Positions 28,183-37,397 of a stretch of DNA of 64,000 nt are shown here, piece after piece (within the stretch, counting starts at the first letter, position 1; each line of letters opens with the position of its first letter). The notes under the pieces are model-generated. The model searched no databases and was not told the DNA's origin. It was given only the letters and a program-made list of their open reading frames with translations. The position numbers and the translations under genes were made by a program. Origin of the DNA: Mucilaginibacter agri. GTDB taxonomy: Bacteria > Bacteroidota > Bacteroidia > Sphingobacteriales > Sphingobacteriaceae. The DNA lies in contig NZ_WWEO01000045.1 of NCBI RefSeq assembly GCF_009928685.1, positions 868,001 through 932,000 on the forward strand. The letters are read 5' to 3'.

Positions 28183-29214
28183 TTACCGGTTTTCTTTGGA
28201 GCCGCTAATTATTTGCTTATAGCTATCAAAAACATCTTTTTTGGCATACTCGCCATTGTTGTCTTTGTATAATATGCCGTAGTTGGATTCTGTGGGGTTA
28301 CCTAACCTTAATGCAGGCTGATCAAACAACTCATAGATAAAAACTGCCCCAACCCCCCCTTTTTGCAGTATGTTATTAAGTGTTTGCGTTACGTATTGGT
28401 TTTGCTTCTGGAAGTCGGCTTTAGTAGTACCTTGAAAATAATTAAACTCTGTTATCCAAATAGGTTTGTGATATTTGGCCGAGATCCAATTGAAATAATT
28501 ACCGTAAGGAGGTTTAACATTGGTTGGGTCGCCCATATTAGAGTACCAATGCAATCCGATAATATCATACTTCACTTTATGGTCTTCCAGAACATCCAGA
28601 AAACCATAATGAAGCCAACTAAATGACAACGAAACCTTTAGATCTGGTTTAACAGATTTTGCGCCGTCAATAAACGCGCCTATTTTGGTAATGGTATTCT
28701 CGAGTTTTGTAGTGTTATAATGTGATCTTTTTGATCCGTCTACGCCCGCATGTTGTATACTGGCGTTATCCTCTTCGTTTCCCACCTCAATAACGTTAAG
28801 GTATTCGCCATATTTCTTTACAAAATTCACCCCCTGGTTAAAGCTATCCTGATAGTTAGCTGGCGCAGAAGAATGGATTTTTGCTGGGAAAGCGGTTACC
28901 TGTGACGCTATTCCATTTGCTTTTAACAACTGCAGAAACTCAACAAAATTATCATCCTTTTTTGCCAATCCAGTTGAATCCAACATTACATCTATTCTAT
29001 ATGTATCTACATTTAGTTCTTTTAGATAGCTGATCTGCGTTTTCCAGGTCGACCGATTAAAATCAGCCTGTGTTAATGGATGGCCATTAGCCCCCCAAAT
29101 TATTTTACCTGTTTGTGCAAACAGAAAATTGGAAGCGATAAGTAAAAGAAAAAATAATGCCCCGGGCCTGATTTTATTAACTAACATAACTGATTGCTTT
29201 AAAAAGATAGACAT
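28183..29214 (-). CDS. Periplasmic or secreted clan GH-A-like glycoside hydrolase
   Basis: A 343-residue protein with an N-terminal signal peptide ending near SNFLFAQ and no lipobox cysteine, unlike its two relatives in the window. The single barrel carries GNE (Glu147) and WITEF (Glu256) as probable acid/base and nucleophile, plus FSWLHYGFLDVL and LHWYSNM. It is the most divergent of the three related enzymes. It lies inside the biosynthetic block between GT4 and Wzy. A periplasmic hydrolase there could clear misassembled polymer or set chain length. ATGs at 29214 and 29187 both give usable signals. Confidence 0.66.
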   Translation of the reverse strand: MSIFLKQSVMLVNKIRPGALFFLLLIASNFLFAQTGKIIWGANGHPLTQADFNRSTWKTQISYLKELNVDTYRIDVMLDSTGLAKKDDNFVEFLQLLKANGIASQVTAFPAKIHSSAPANYQDSFNQGVNFVKKYGEYLNVIEVGNEEDNASIQHAGVDGSKRSHYNTTKLENTITKIGAFIDGAKSVKPDLKVSLSFSWLHYGFLDVLEDHKVKYDIIGLHWYSNMGDPTNVKPPYGNYFNWISAKYHKPIWITEFNYFQGTTKADFQKQNQYVTQTLNNILQKGGVGAVFIYELFDQPALRLGNPTESNYGILYKDNNGEYAKKDVFDSYKQIISGSKENR

Positions 29215-29286
29215 TACTGATTGTGAGAGAATTCAGGTTTATACGCCCAGGGCATTTTAGAAAATTGGTAGGAATACGAACGGCTA

Positions 29287-30633
29287 TTAAACGAATTTAG
29301 GATGTTGCAATTCAATATCGTTATTTGCGGATCTATTAAAATTTAACAGTTGTGTTTGGGGAACACCTTCTTCTTTTCGGTCGAGTTTATACTGGAGAGC
29401 CAAAAAGATCCATAGAGACGGATAAGAAAACTCTGGTACTGTGCCCATCAAGATAAAGTAAAGTAATATAACACCCACTTTGTAGTATTTAGATATCTCG
29501 TTTTTATGTTTAAATAACAGCTTCTTATAAAAGAAGCCCGTAATTAATGCAACGCCTATTACACCATTATTCACAAGTAATGTTGATATGAAATCTGTAG
29601 AGCGTACGTATCCAAAACCTATGCCGAATAGTTGGTTAAAACTATTGAAGCTCAACCAATAGTCGAAGTGCTCATAGAAATGGCCTGCCCGGTCTCTTGA
29701 TGATGCTGTACTGCCATTTACCTTCCCTGCAAAAACGCTTTTGTAAACGCTGTCTGCGAGGTGCTTAAAAAGATCGAGTTGCAGTGCAAAACAAAAGGCT
29801 GCGATGACAATCAGGGAGTAAAACAATAGTTTAAATTGCTTTTTGTATATCATTAAACCTGTAGTAAAAATCAGAATACACATATACGCTGTGGTCGAGA
29901 AACTTAGAATCAGGCAGCATAATAACAATGCTGAATCAAAACGCCTTTTTAAGCCTACGGCCAACACCCAGAATGGGAATACAGTAAAAACGAACATAGA
30001 AGGTTCGCCTGTGTAACTGGTCATCCTCACAAGCCCAAAACCACCAATTGCTATGGTTTGAAACAGCGAACCAGGTTTCGAATCACCAAATGTTCTGTTT
30101 GATATAAAGTCACCATTTACATGAAATAACAAATAAAACACAAATTCAAACAGACCGTAAAAGCATAATAATCGCAAGCCCCAGAATATGTACTTTATAA
30201 TGTTATCATTTGAAAAGTGCTTAACAAGCAGGTAAATAGTAAATGCAACTATTAATTGCAAGGTTTGCGTCAAATGCGATAACCGGTAAAAGGTTTTTGT
30301 AAATCCTTTAATATTTACTAATATAATGGTGCGAGGTAGTTTTAGCGTTTCGATCAGATTTATCATCTGTGAAATAATACTCAACGCAATTATAATCAGC
30401 ATGAAATAAGTAAGCTCCAGTATAAACTGCTCTTTAGCATCATCACCCGGTGCCATTATTATCATCATAACCAGTATAGCTGCAAAGAATGTAATGATAG
30501 TTGTACCCGGTATGGTTGGGATAACTAAAAATGATGTTATCGGAAAAAACAGCATCAAAAAATTAACGTACTTCTTAAATAAAACAGTGCTTGAAGCAGT
30601 GTGGCCAAAATCCAGCTGTGAATTAAGTTGCAT
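29287..30633 (-). CDS. wzy: O-antigen/EPS polymerase (Wzy-like)
   Basis: A 448-residue integral membrane protein with about 11-12 helices. A large periplasmic loop (about 285-350) contains SSRDRAGHFYEHFDYWLSFN and FGIGFGYVR, resembling the catalytic loop of O-antigen ligase/polymerase proteins. Wzy sequences diverge strongly, so the call rests on topology, length and position next to wzc. It should join repeat units in the periplasm. It follows wzc by 38 nt and precedes the periplasmic hydrolase. Confidence 0.78.
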   Translation of the reverse strand: MQLNSQLDFGHTASSTVLFKKYVNFLMLFFPITSFLVIPTIPGTTIITFFAAILVMMIIMAPGDDAKEQFILELTYFMLIIIALSIISQMINLIETLKLPRTIILVNIKGFTKTFYRLSHLTQTLQLIVAFTIYLLVKHFSNDNIIKYIFWGLRLLCFYGLFEFVFYLLFHVNGDFISNRTFGDSKPGSLFQTIAIGGFGLVRMTSYTGEPSMFVFTVFPFWVLAVGLKRRFDSALLLCCLILSFSTTAYMCILIFTTGLMIYKKQFKLLFYSLIVIAAFCFALQLDLFKHLADSVYKSVFAGKVNGSTASSRDRAGHFYEHFDYWLSFNSFNQLFGIGFGYVRSTDFISTLLVNNGVIGVALITGFFYKKLLFKHKNEISKYYKVGVILLYFILMGTVPEFSYPSLWIFLALQYKLDRKEEGVPQTQLLNFNRSANNDIELQHPKFV

Positions 30634-30671
30634 ACCTAAAATTTTATGAGTTTGACGCTAAATGAGAATTC

Positions 30672-32984
30672 TTATGATTTCCAGCCTTTTTTAACCGGTG
30701 CTTCGCTTATACCATAACCGTAGCTCAGATAACGCGATTTCGAGAAATCCACATCATTGATAACTAGATAGATATTATCAACATTATCCTTGGTTTTTAA
30801 TTGATTAACCAACCCTATCTGCTCCGTTGTGGTATAATTATGACGGCATACATAAATTGTCATATCGGCATATTTCTCGATAATTAATGAGTCGGATACC
30901 AGGCCTACAGGCGAACTATCTATAATTATATAGTCGAACATAGATTTCAATTCTTCAAATAGTCCTTTGGTATGATTATTCAACAGCAATTCGCTGGCAT
31001 TTGCCGATACTACTCCAGAAGAAAGCAGGAACAGGTTACTATTGATCTCGACGCTTTTTATGACGCTGTTTAAATCTTGCACACCATTAATATAGTCGGC
31101 AAAACCAGCCACCTTATTATCATGACCAAAGAATCCGGATAATTGCGGGCGTCTTAAATCCAGCTCCATTAACATTACCTTTTTGCCTGTTTTAGCAAGC
31201 ATATTGGCAATGTGGGCGCTGATAAAGGTTTTGCCTTCGCCGTTGATGCTCGATGTAAGCATAACGGTTTTACAGCCGTCCATAGTGAGGATATTCTGAA
31301 TTTTGGTTCTTAGCGTTCTAAAGCTTTCATCAATGTTATCATTTAAACCATCTTCTACCAATACTCCTTTACGAACATCAACATGGCCAATTTTCCCGAT
31401 AATAGATACATCGGTTTCGTTCTCAATATCCTGTTCTGATTTAATTAACTCTGGCTTAGCAGCTTTTGTACTTACGTAGCCAAACGGCACGATGAAGCCC
31501 AGCAGAACAGACAGTAGATAAATTACTGGTTTCAATGGTTTAGCCGGACCTTTGCTGCTCTTTGCAGGATCGATAATTCTCGAAACTGGAAGATCTGATC
31601 TTTTTGCTAAAGCTGTTTCTTCACGTTTTTGAAGTAAATACATGTACAATTGTTGCTTCAAATCTTGCTGACGATTAAAGTCTAACATTGCACGCTGCGT
31701 TTCTGGCATGCCCTGCAAAGATTTGTTGATCACAATGCCTTGATGTCCTAAATGAGAGTTTCTCAACTCCATTTCCTTCTTATAGCTCTCGATGTTTTTT
31801 ATCAAGTTAGCTCTTGATGTTTTTAATTGGTCATCTATATTGGCTATCACAACGCTATTTTCGGTGTACGATAATAGTTTACGCTGGCGCATTAATATCA
31901 AGTCGTTATAACCGTTAAGCGCATCGGAAAATGAGGCATCTTGTATAATTAACGAACTTGGAACCGTTTGGTTATTATTAGGATCTTTAAGATACTGCTC
32001 GAGTGAGCTAATGATAGATAACTGAATCTCCTGGTTCTGAAGTTGATTGCTGTTGTTATTAGCGTTGCCAACCAATACTTTCGATTGCTCGTCAATATCT
32101 GCTATTTTGTTATTAGCTCGGTAAGCCTGATAATTTTTTTCGATATGATTTAACTCGTTGGTTACAAGAGCAATTCTGCCATTGATAAAAGTTAGCATAC
32201 TATCGATAACGTTTTTCTTTACCGTCTCGTTGTCATCAAGATATTGCTGCATTAAATGCTGTATTATTACTTCACCTCGTTTTGAGCTTGGATAGTACAG
32301 CGTAATGTCAACAACGGAAGTATTTTTGTCAGAGAATTCTGCATCATAGTTCTTCAACAGATCAGAAGTTGCATCGTCTTCCGATACCAACTCTGTGGTA
32401 TATACTGCCGGCGTAAAATTGCCAACAGGTTTCTTTTCAACTACAAAATCATACTGGGGAAGTTTTACAACCTGGCCGTAAGATATTTCTTTATCTATAT
32501 TCTCATCCGAATTTGTTAAATGCACTTTTTTATCGCTTAACACTTCCACAACATAGTCTCTTTTCAGAAGGCTATCTGTACGATAATTCTTTATTTTAAC
32601 GATAAAAGGGGCTTCGTCATAAATTTCGCTTGCTGTAATTCCGGATCCTCTTAGCATCCTTACGTTAAGATGTAAGTGATTCACGGTTTCTTTTAACAAC
32701 TGGCGGGTACGTAACACGTCGCCTTCGTTCTTAACATTACCTTCGTTGTTAAGTACAGAGCTCATCCCGCCCGAGTATATAGAGCTCGGCTCAGCAGGTA
32801 CAGGTCTGGATTCTACCAACACCGTCCCATTTATGAGGTATTGCTGGGTTGAATACGTGTTATAAAGATACCCCAATGCTATGAAGCCTACCATGCAGCC
32901 TCCAAAAAGCATCCAGTTTTTCTTCAGCATGTTCGTAAAATGCTTAAACCCTTTAGGTTTATTCGCTTCTGATTCAATAAACAT
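30672..32984 (-). CDS. wzc: Wzc-like polysaccharide co-polymerase with BY-kinase domain
   Basis: A 770-residue inner-membrane protein controlling EPS chain length and export. It has a first helix near residues 25-43, a Wzz-type periplasmic domain with coiled coils (about 45-490), the second helix with its proline-rich lead (PAKPLKPVIYLLSVLLGFIVPFGY) and a cytoplasmic tyrosine-kinase domain (about 540-770). Kinase motifs are SSINGEGKTFIS (Walker A), VMLMELDLRRP (Walker A') and YIIIDSSPVG (Walker B). The C-terminal tail RYLSYGYG supplies a short tyrosine cluster for autophosphorylation. It is a fused (proteobacterial-type) rather than split form. Wza is encoded 54 nt upstream. Confidence 0.92.
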   Translation of the reverse strand: MFIESEANKPKGFKHFTNMLKKNWMLFGGCMVGFIALGYLYNTYSTQQYLINGTVLVESRPVPAEPSSIYSGGMSSVLNNEGNVKNEGDVLRTRQLLKETVNHLHLNVRMLRGSGITASEIYDEAPFIVKIKNYRTDSLLKRDYVVEVLSDKKVHLTNSDENIDKEISYGQVVKLPQYDFVVEKKPVGNFTPAVYTTELVSEDDATSDLLKNYDAEFSDKNTSVVDITLYYPSSKRGEVIIQHLMQQYLDDNETVKKNVIDSMLTFINGRIALVTNELNHIEKNYQAYRANNKIADIDEQSKVLVGNANNNSNQLQNQEIQLSIISSLEQYLKDPNNNQTVPSSLIIQDASFSDALNGYNDLILMRQRKLLSYTENSVVIANIDDQLKTSRANLIKNIESYKKEMELRNSHLGHQGIVINKSLQGMPETQRAMLDFNRQQDLKQQLYMYLLQKREETALAKRSDLPVSRIIDPAKSSKGPAKPLKPVIYLLSVLLGFIVPFGYVSTKAAKPELIKSEQDIENETDVSIIGKIGHVDVRKGVLVEDGLNDNIDESFRTLRTKIQNILTMDGCKTVMLTSSINGEGKTFISAHIANMLAKTGKKVMLMELDLRRPQLSGFFGHDNKVAGFADYINGVQDLNSVIKSVEINSNLFLLSSGVVSANASELLLNNHTKGLFEELKSMFDYIIIDSSPVGLVSDSLIIEKYADMTIYVCRHNYTTTEQIGLVNQLKTKDNVDNIYLVINDVDFSKSRYLSYGYGISEAPVKKGWKS

Positions 32985-33038
32985 AACAATGTGGTTTAAT
33001 TTGTTTTCAAGTAGTACAGAACAATTATTTTTAACTAA

Positions 33039-33851
33039 TTATAACCCATAACGGTTAAGTAAAGTGAGAGCCGTAATTACGGTGGCGGCAACGGTTATGT
33101 ATTTTAACACATTGTTCTCTGTATCATGTGTTTGCCTGTTGCGGCGTGGCTCTACATAAATTACATCATTTTGCTTTAGATAGAAATAAGGAGAGTTGAT
33201 TGTTTCCTTTTTTGTGATATCTAAGCGCATTGCCAGGTTCTTGCCATCAGCTGTACGTCTCATTAACAACACATTGTTGCGTTTTCCGTATACGGTCATA
33301 TCTCCGGCATATCCAATGGCATCTAAAAGTGATACACGCTCGTTAGGGATAACATAAGAAGCAGGATGGTTAACTTCCCCTATCACAGTTACTTTAAAAT
33401 TTGAGAAGCGGACATCGACAATTGGATTTTTAAAAGATTTACTGGCAGCTTCCCTAACCTTATCTTTGGATTGAGTAATTGTTAAACCGGCCAGATGAAG
33501 TTTTCCTAATACCGGAACCTCTACGTCGCCATTTTTGTCTACCAAATAACCTACACCTGCGCCAGATGCGCCAGTCTGGTTATTTACACCTGCACTTAAA
33601 TTCACACCATTACGTGCGTTTATGATCATACCCGCCTCAGTTTCTGTAGTGTTTACGTTTATCGCAAGTATATCATCTGGCTCGATTACCGGATCCAGAA
33701 ACTTTGATGCCCCTATTGATGCTACCTTCGCTGTATCGGGCAAGTCTTGAAAATACTTCAACTTCTTAGAGGTTGAACAAGCACTGAGAAAAATCAAGAA
33801 ACAAGAAACGGCAAGGAGCAACCGCCAATTGGGTTTAAAATTTGTAGTCAT
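33039..33851 (-). CDS. wza: Wza-like outer-membrane polysaccharide export lipoprotein
   Basis: I place the start at 33851 (270 residues), because it gives a lipoprotein signal ending LSACS. The upstream extension to 33953 overlaps a conserved noncoding element. The domains are the poly_export/SLBB type: PDDILAINVNTTETEAG, a GYLVDKNGDVEVPVLGKLHLAGLT segment, then VTVIGEVNHPASYVIPNERVSLLDAIGYAGD. A C-terminal hydrophobic helix (about 250-268) fits the outer-membrane anchor. It forms the EPS exit channel with Wzc. Confidence 0.9.
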   Translation of the reverse strand: MTTNFKPNWRLLLAVSCFLIFLSACSTSKKLKYFQDLPDTAKVASIGASKFLDPVIEPDDILAINVNTTETEAGMIINARNGVNLSAGVNNQTGASGAGVGYLVDKNGDVEVPVLGKLHLAGLTITQSKDKVREAASKSFKNPIVDVRFSNFKVTVIGEVNHPASYVIPNERVSLLDAIGYAGDMTVYGKRNNVLLMRRTADGKNLAMRLDITKKETINSPYFYLKQNDVIYVEPRRNRQTHDTENNVLKYITVAATVITALTLLNRYGL

Positions 33852-33937
33852 GATGCTATTAATGATGTGATTGAAATATTTGTGAAAGAAGTGCAGATAA
33901 CATTGTTTTTTTTCATCTGCCCCCGGACAAGTTTTAC

Positions 33938-33958
33938 AGCTTCGCCATTTCACTTACA
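33938..33958 (-). promoter_or_regulatory. 21-nt conserved leader element upstream of wza
   Basis: Minus-strand TGTAAGTGAAATGGCGAAGCT. It matches the element at 48073-48093 at 18 of 21 positions, including unbroken TGTAAGTG and GGCGAAGCT blocks. A small hairpin (TCACT/AGTGA) overlaps its start. It lies about 87 nt before the wza start. The GGCGAAGC part is loosely like the RfaH ops box GGCGGTAGC, so a NusG-paralog loading site is possible. That is inference. Confidence 0.5.
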
Positions 33959-34143
33959 TAGTGAGGTTGCGGCTTATTTAACTTTTAGACTGTCAGCCGT
34001 TTGATAACTGACATAAACAAATATTGCAAATACATCATTGGGTTTCACTACGCCAAATGTGGTTGAGAAATTATTGAGCAAATATGAGAATCAAATAAAA
34101 TTTATTGTTTTCTTAAGAAATTGATTTTAATACAGGATTAATT

Positions 34144-37100
34144 TTATTGAACTATAAATTTAGAACTTGACGAACCAGACCCTGATAAGAAGTTAATCAG
34201 ATAAATTCCTTTAGTTAATTTTGCGGGTAGCGCAACCGAAATTTGAGCCTTGCCCTGGGTATCAGTTATAAAGGTATCCTTCTTTACAGCTACTCCATAA
34301 AGCGAATTAATGGAGTAATTAACGGTTTCGAGGGGTTTAAAGCTATCCGCGATTAGCTGTACTACCTCGCCTGTATTAGGATTAGGGTAAACCACAATCT
34401 TATTAGTGTTACCGTTAGATTTAAGGGAATCAGTTTTCACTTCAGTTAATCCCACATCGGGTTTGGCCGCCATCAGCGTGGTAGCCGAGGCTTTAAAAAT
34501 CTCGATTCCGGCGATGGAAACCCTGTTAGCAGTTGGAGTAAATTTCACACTTAGCACACCATCATTCACAGTTGCGTTAAAATCTTTTACCAATGCAGTT
34601 CTATAACCAACCTCTTTAAAGATGTCGAATGCACTTAATACCGTCTGATTTTCGATACTGATGGAAAAAATACGACCTAATTCTGCAGTAAAATAATTTT
34701 CGGCGAAGTGCATCCGTACCATATAACTTCCGTTGGTTACAGGAATATTAAGATTGGTAACCGCCAGATCTGCTGCCGCAGACAAATAAGTTTGATAGAG
34801 CGAATCCGCTGTGGTAGAGCTTACAGGAGTTTTAACTGTCTGCGCATCTAACTTTATGGATCCGGTTCTATATGGTTTATCTGATATCCATTGTTGATTA
34901 TTAATTTTTAGCGCTACATCCGATCCAGCTTTAATTCGTTGAACAACGCTTATTGTTTGGGCAGTTGTATTGGCAATACCATACAGTGGAATGCGAAGCG
35001 GGGTTGCATTGCCATAATCAACAATCAGAACAGCATTTTTAATACCCAGGGTTTTCGGCACGAAGTTTACACCAAGCGTTACACTCGATAATAGATTTAC
35101 TTTTGTCGCACTCAATGTCCCTACGTTAAATTCACTGGCATTTGGCCCCGAAATTTTAGCGCTCTTTATAGTCACCACCGGATCTGAACTTCCGTCTGGA
35201 TAGGTGTGACCTGGGTTGAAGAGATTAACTGAGAAGTTTTGTGAACTATTTGTAAGTGCAGCCGGAAAAACTACGTCTTCGGGAGTAGCAACTAAAGTAG
35301 GATAAAAAGCAGTACCCGATTCCGGCTTTATGTTTTGAATATAGTAAACATCATCGTTATAGTCACCATTACTAAAGGGGGTGCCTAAATAATCAGTTCC
35401 GGCCAGGAAAGCATTCGGAATCATGTTTCCATTGGCATCAATAGCCTTCCAGAACCTGATACCAATTTTACCCTGGTAGTTCTTTGCAGGATCAGAGTAA
35501 ATGGTATAATCGGATAAAAATCCGAATGAGCCGCTAATGCTGGTAACGCTTACTTTTGAAAGCAAACTTGAAGCAATCTGTCGTGGCAATACCGACTGGC
35601 CATCTAAATTATTAGTAGTGAAAACCGTTTTTGACGTACTTGCCCCTTTTAGGTAGTACGCCATAGGCGTTACGGCTTTACAACAGCCATGATATTGGGC
35701 TATTTCAGTAATAACGATAGGGCGGCTCAAATCTGCCTGAACAAAATAGGATGCAGCAACCTCGCTCGAATTCGGAACAACCCCCGATCCTTTTAAACCA
35801 TTATCGTCGTGGTTAAAACCTGTGGTGCTGGTGAAATTATAGAGGTTAAATACCTCCTGTGTCCAGGGCTCAGTTAGGCCTTCGCCATGCAGTTGCCATA
35901 ACCCGTCAAGCATTATCTTTTTCGTTGGACTAATACTATCGTTTGAAGCAATAGATAACGTATCATGAAATATTTTAACCCTCGATGCAGCATTTTTGAT
36001 CAGGAACCTTATACTTATGTCTGCAGATTTTGTTGGAGCGATTGTTATTGGCAACGCCAATGTCGTATCCGTATTAATGGAAAGAACTTTCCATGCGGCG
36101 GGTCTCGACAGGGTTAGCTTATTAATTATTACATTTCCGCTTCCTCTGTTAAAAATCCGAAGCTTTACAGTATCGTGATTTGCATTATAGGGAGTTGTAT
36201 CCGGATCTGTCCGTCTCCATGGAGTTTGGAGGTAGCTAAAGGCCAGATGATCGTTAGATGGGAAATTATCCAGATTTTGTACCACCATGCCGGTGGACTT
36301 GGAAGCCGATGCAGCTATGCTAAAGGTTATCGGCGCGCTGGTTACCTGGTGATTATCAGCATCTGTAGCTTTTATTGTAACGCTATAATTCCCTGCCCCT
36401 TGAATAGTTAAGGGTTGAGTGTACGCCAGGTAGGCAGCATTATTTATCGAATACTGAAAGGTTTTTAGTCCCGATGCCCCAGCCGTTGCCGAGCAAAAAA
36501 CCTGTACTGATGAATCGTAGGAAGTACCCGAAATTACTTTCCCTACTAACCTCATGGTTGTAGTCGGAGCTGCGGCATCTGTTACGGTAGTATTACCATC
36601 TGATATGATGATAAAATTCATCTTGCTATTAATCCCACCGTTAGGATCAATAGTAAGCTTCCCGTCAGAGACTTGTACTACTCCTGTGGCAATTTTATGC
36701 TTAACACTTGTTGACGGCACAAAATCGGCAACTACAGGTAAACCTTCGATATTTAATTGATGATCACTATCAAAATAAGAATCATCTCCCACCCCTATTA
36801 CTACCCGATAAAGGCCGTTTGGCACGGCGTACTCAAATACTCCAAGATTTTCGTTTGTAGTTGAGCTTTGCATCTGAGCAACACCGAGTAGCCTTGCTTC
36901 GCTGCTACCCGTCCTCAAGCGCATATTTGCCGCCATACTTTGCGGCGCTTTAGTAACAGGATTGATCCATCCCCTACCCGTGGTTGTACTATATGCGCTG
37001 CCAATTTCGGCTATATAACCCGAAGGTGGCGACGAAGTTGTAGTGCGAAAAGCGATGTTTACAGTTGTAAATGCCGCAAACACGTGGTACGGGATGGATA

Positions 37101-37185
37101 ATAATAAAATGATGATTACACTATTAAAGAACTTCTTATTCCTTTTTAAAAATAGCGTACCGTAGTTGGTAAAAGTATAGTTCAT
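34144..37185 (-). CDS. Giant T9SS-sorted protein with malectin and YHGCC domains
   Basis: A 1013-residue secreted protein. In order: signal peptide (to about 38); malectin-like sugar-binding domain (41-196); OmpL47-type Ig-like domain (205-290); undescribed YHGCC domain (302-622, YHGCC at 498-502); choice-of-anchor-D/HYDIN-like Ig domain (636-735); a second, classical malectin domain (745-897, with YMVRMHFAENYF); and a type A T9SS sorting domain (930-1013, VVYPNPNTGE to SKFIVQ). It has no evident catalytic site. Two malectin domains suggest it binds oligosaccharide, perhaps the EPS encoded by the next genes. It is a full-length paralog of the upstream gene product at 37398-40502. Confidence 0.75.
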   Translation of the reverse strand: MNYTFTNYGTLFLKRNKKFFNSVIIILLLSIPYHVFAAFTTVNIAFRTTTSSPPSGYIAEIGSAYSTTTGRGWINPVTKAPQSMAANMRLRTGSSEARLLGVAQMQSSTTNENLGVFEYAVPNGLYRVVIGVGDDSYFDSDHQLNIEGLPVVADFVPSTSVKHKIATGVVQVSDGKLTIDPNGGINSKMNFIIISDGNTTVTDAAAPTTTMRLVGKVISGTSYDSSVQVFCSATAGASGLKTFQYSINNAAYLAYTQPLTIQGAGNYSVTIKATDADNHQVTSAPITFSIAASASKSTGMVVQNLDNFPSNDHLAFSYLQTPWRRTDPDTTPYNANHDTVKLRIFNRGSGNVIINKLTLSRPAAWKVLSINTDTTLALPITIAPTKSADISIRFLIKNAASRVKIFHDTLSIASNDSISPTKKIMLDGLWQLHGEGLTEPWTQEVFNLYNFTSTTGFNHDDNGLKGSGVVPNSSEVAASYFVQADLSRPIVITEIAQYHGCCKAVTPMAYYLKGASTSKTVFTTNNLDGQSVLPRQIASSLLSKVSVTSISGSFGFLSDYTIYSDPAKNYQGKIGIRFWKAIDANGNMIPNAFLAGTDYLGTPFSNGDYNDDVYYIQNIKPESGTAFYPTLVATPEDVVFPAALTNSSQNFSVNLFNPGHTYPDGSSDPVVTIKSAKISGPNASEFNVGTLSATKVNLLSSVTLGVNFVPKTLGIKNAVLIVDYGNATPLRIPLYGIANTTAQTISVVQRIKAGSDVALKINNQQWISDKPYRTGSIKLDAQTVKTPVSSTTADSLYQTYLSAAADLAVTNLNIPVTNGSYMVRMHFAENYFTAELGRIFSISIENQTVLSAFDIFKEVGYRTALVKDFNATVNDGVLSVKFTPTANRVSIAGIEIFKASATTLMAAKPDVGLTEVKTDSLKSNGNTNKIVVYPNPNTGEVVQLIADSFKPLETVNYSINSLYGVAVKKDTFITDTQGKAQISVALPAKLTKGIYLINFLSGSGSSSSKFIVQ

Positions 37186-37397
37186 AATTACCCCAGTTAA
37201 TATTAGTGAACAACTTATTTAACCAGCAGTAAACAAATAAATCAAAAAATGAAATATTTATCTATTACCGAGAAACCCCACTAATACTACGTAGTAAATA
37301 TGTTTCTGTTATTAACTTTTTAGCATACGTTAACTATTATGTAAACTTATGAGTATTTTTTTCTCTAAAAACAGCCATAAGTTAAATATTTTACCTA

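Noticed and set aside
33852..33953. N-terminal extension of Wza
   Set aside because: It would put 34 polar residues before a clear lipoprotein signal and overlaps the conserved noncoding element, so the start at 33851 is preferred.
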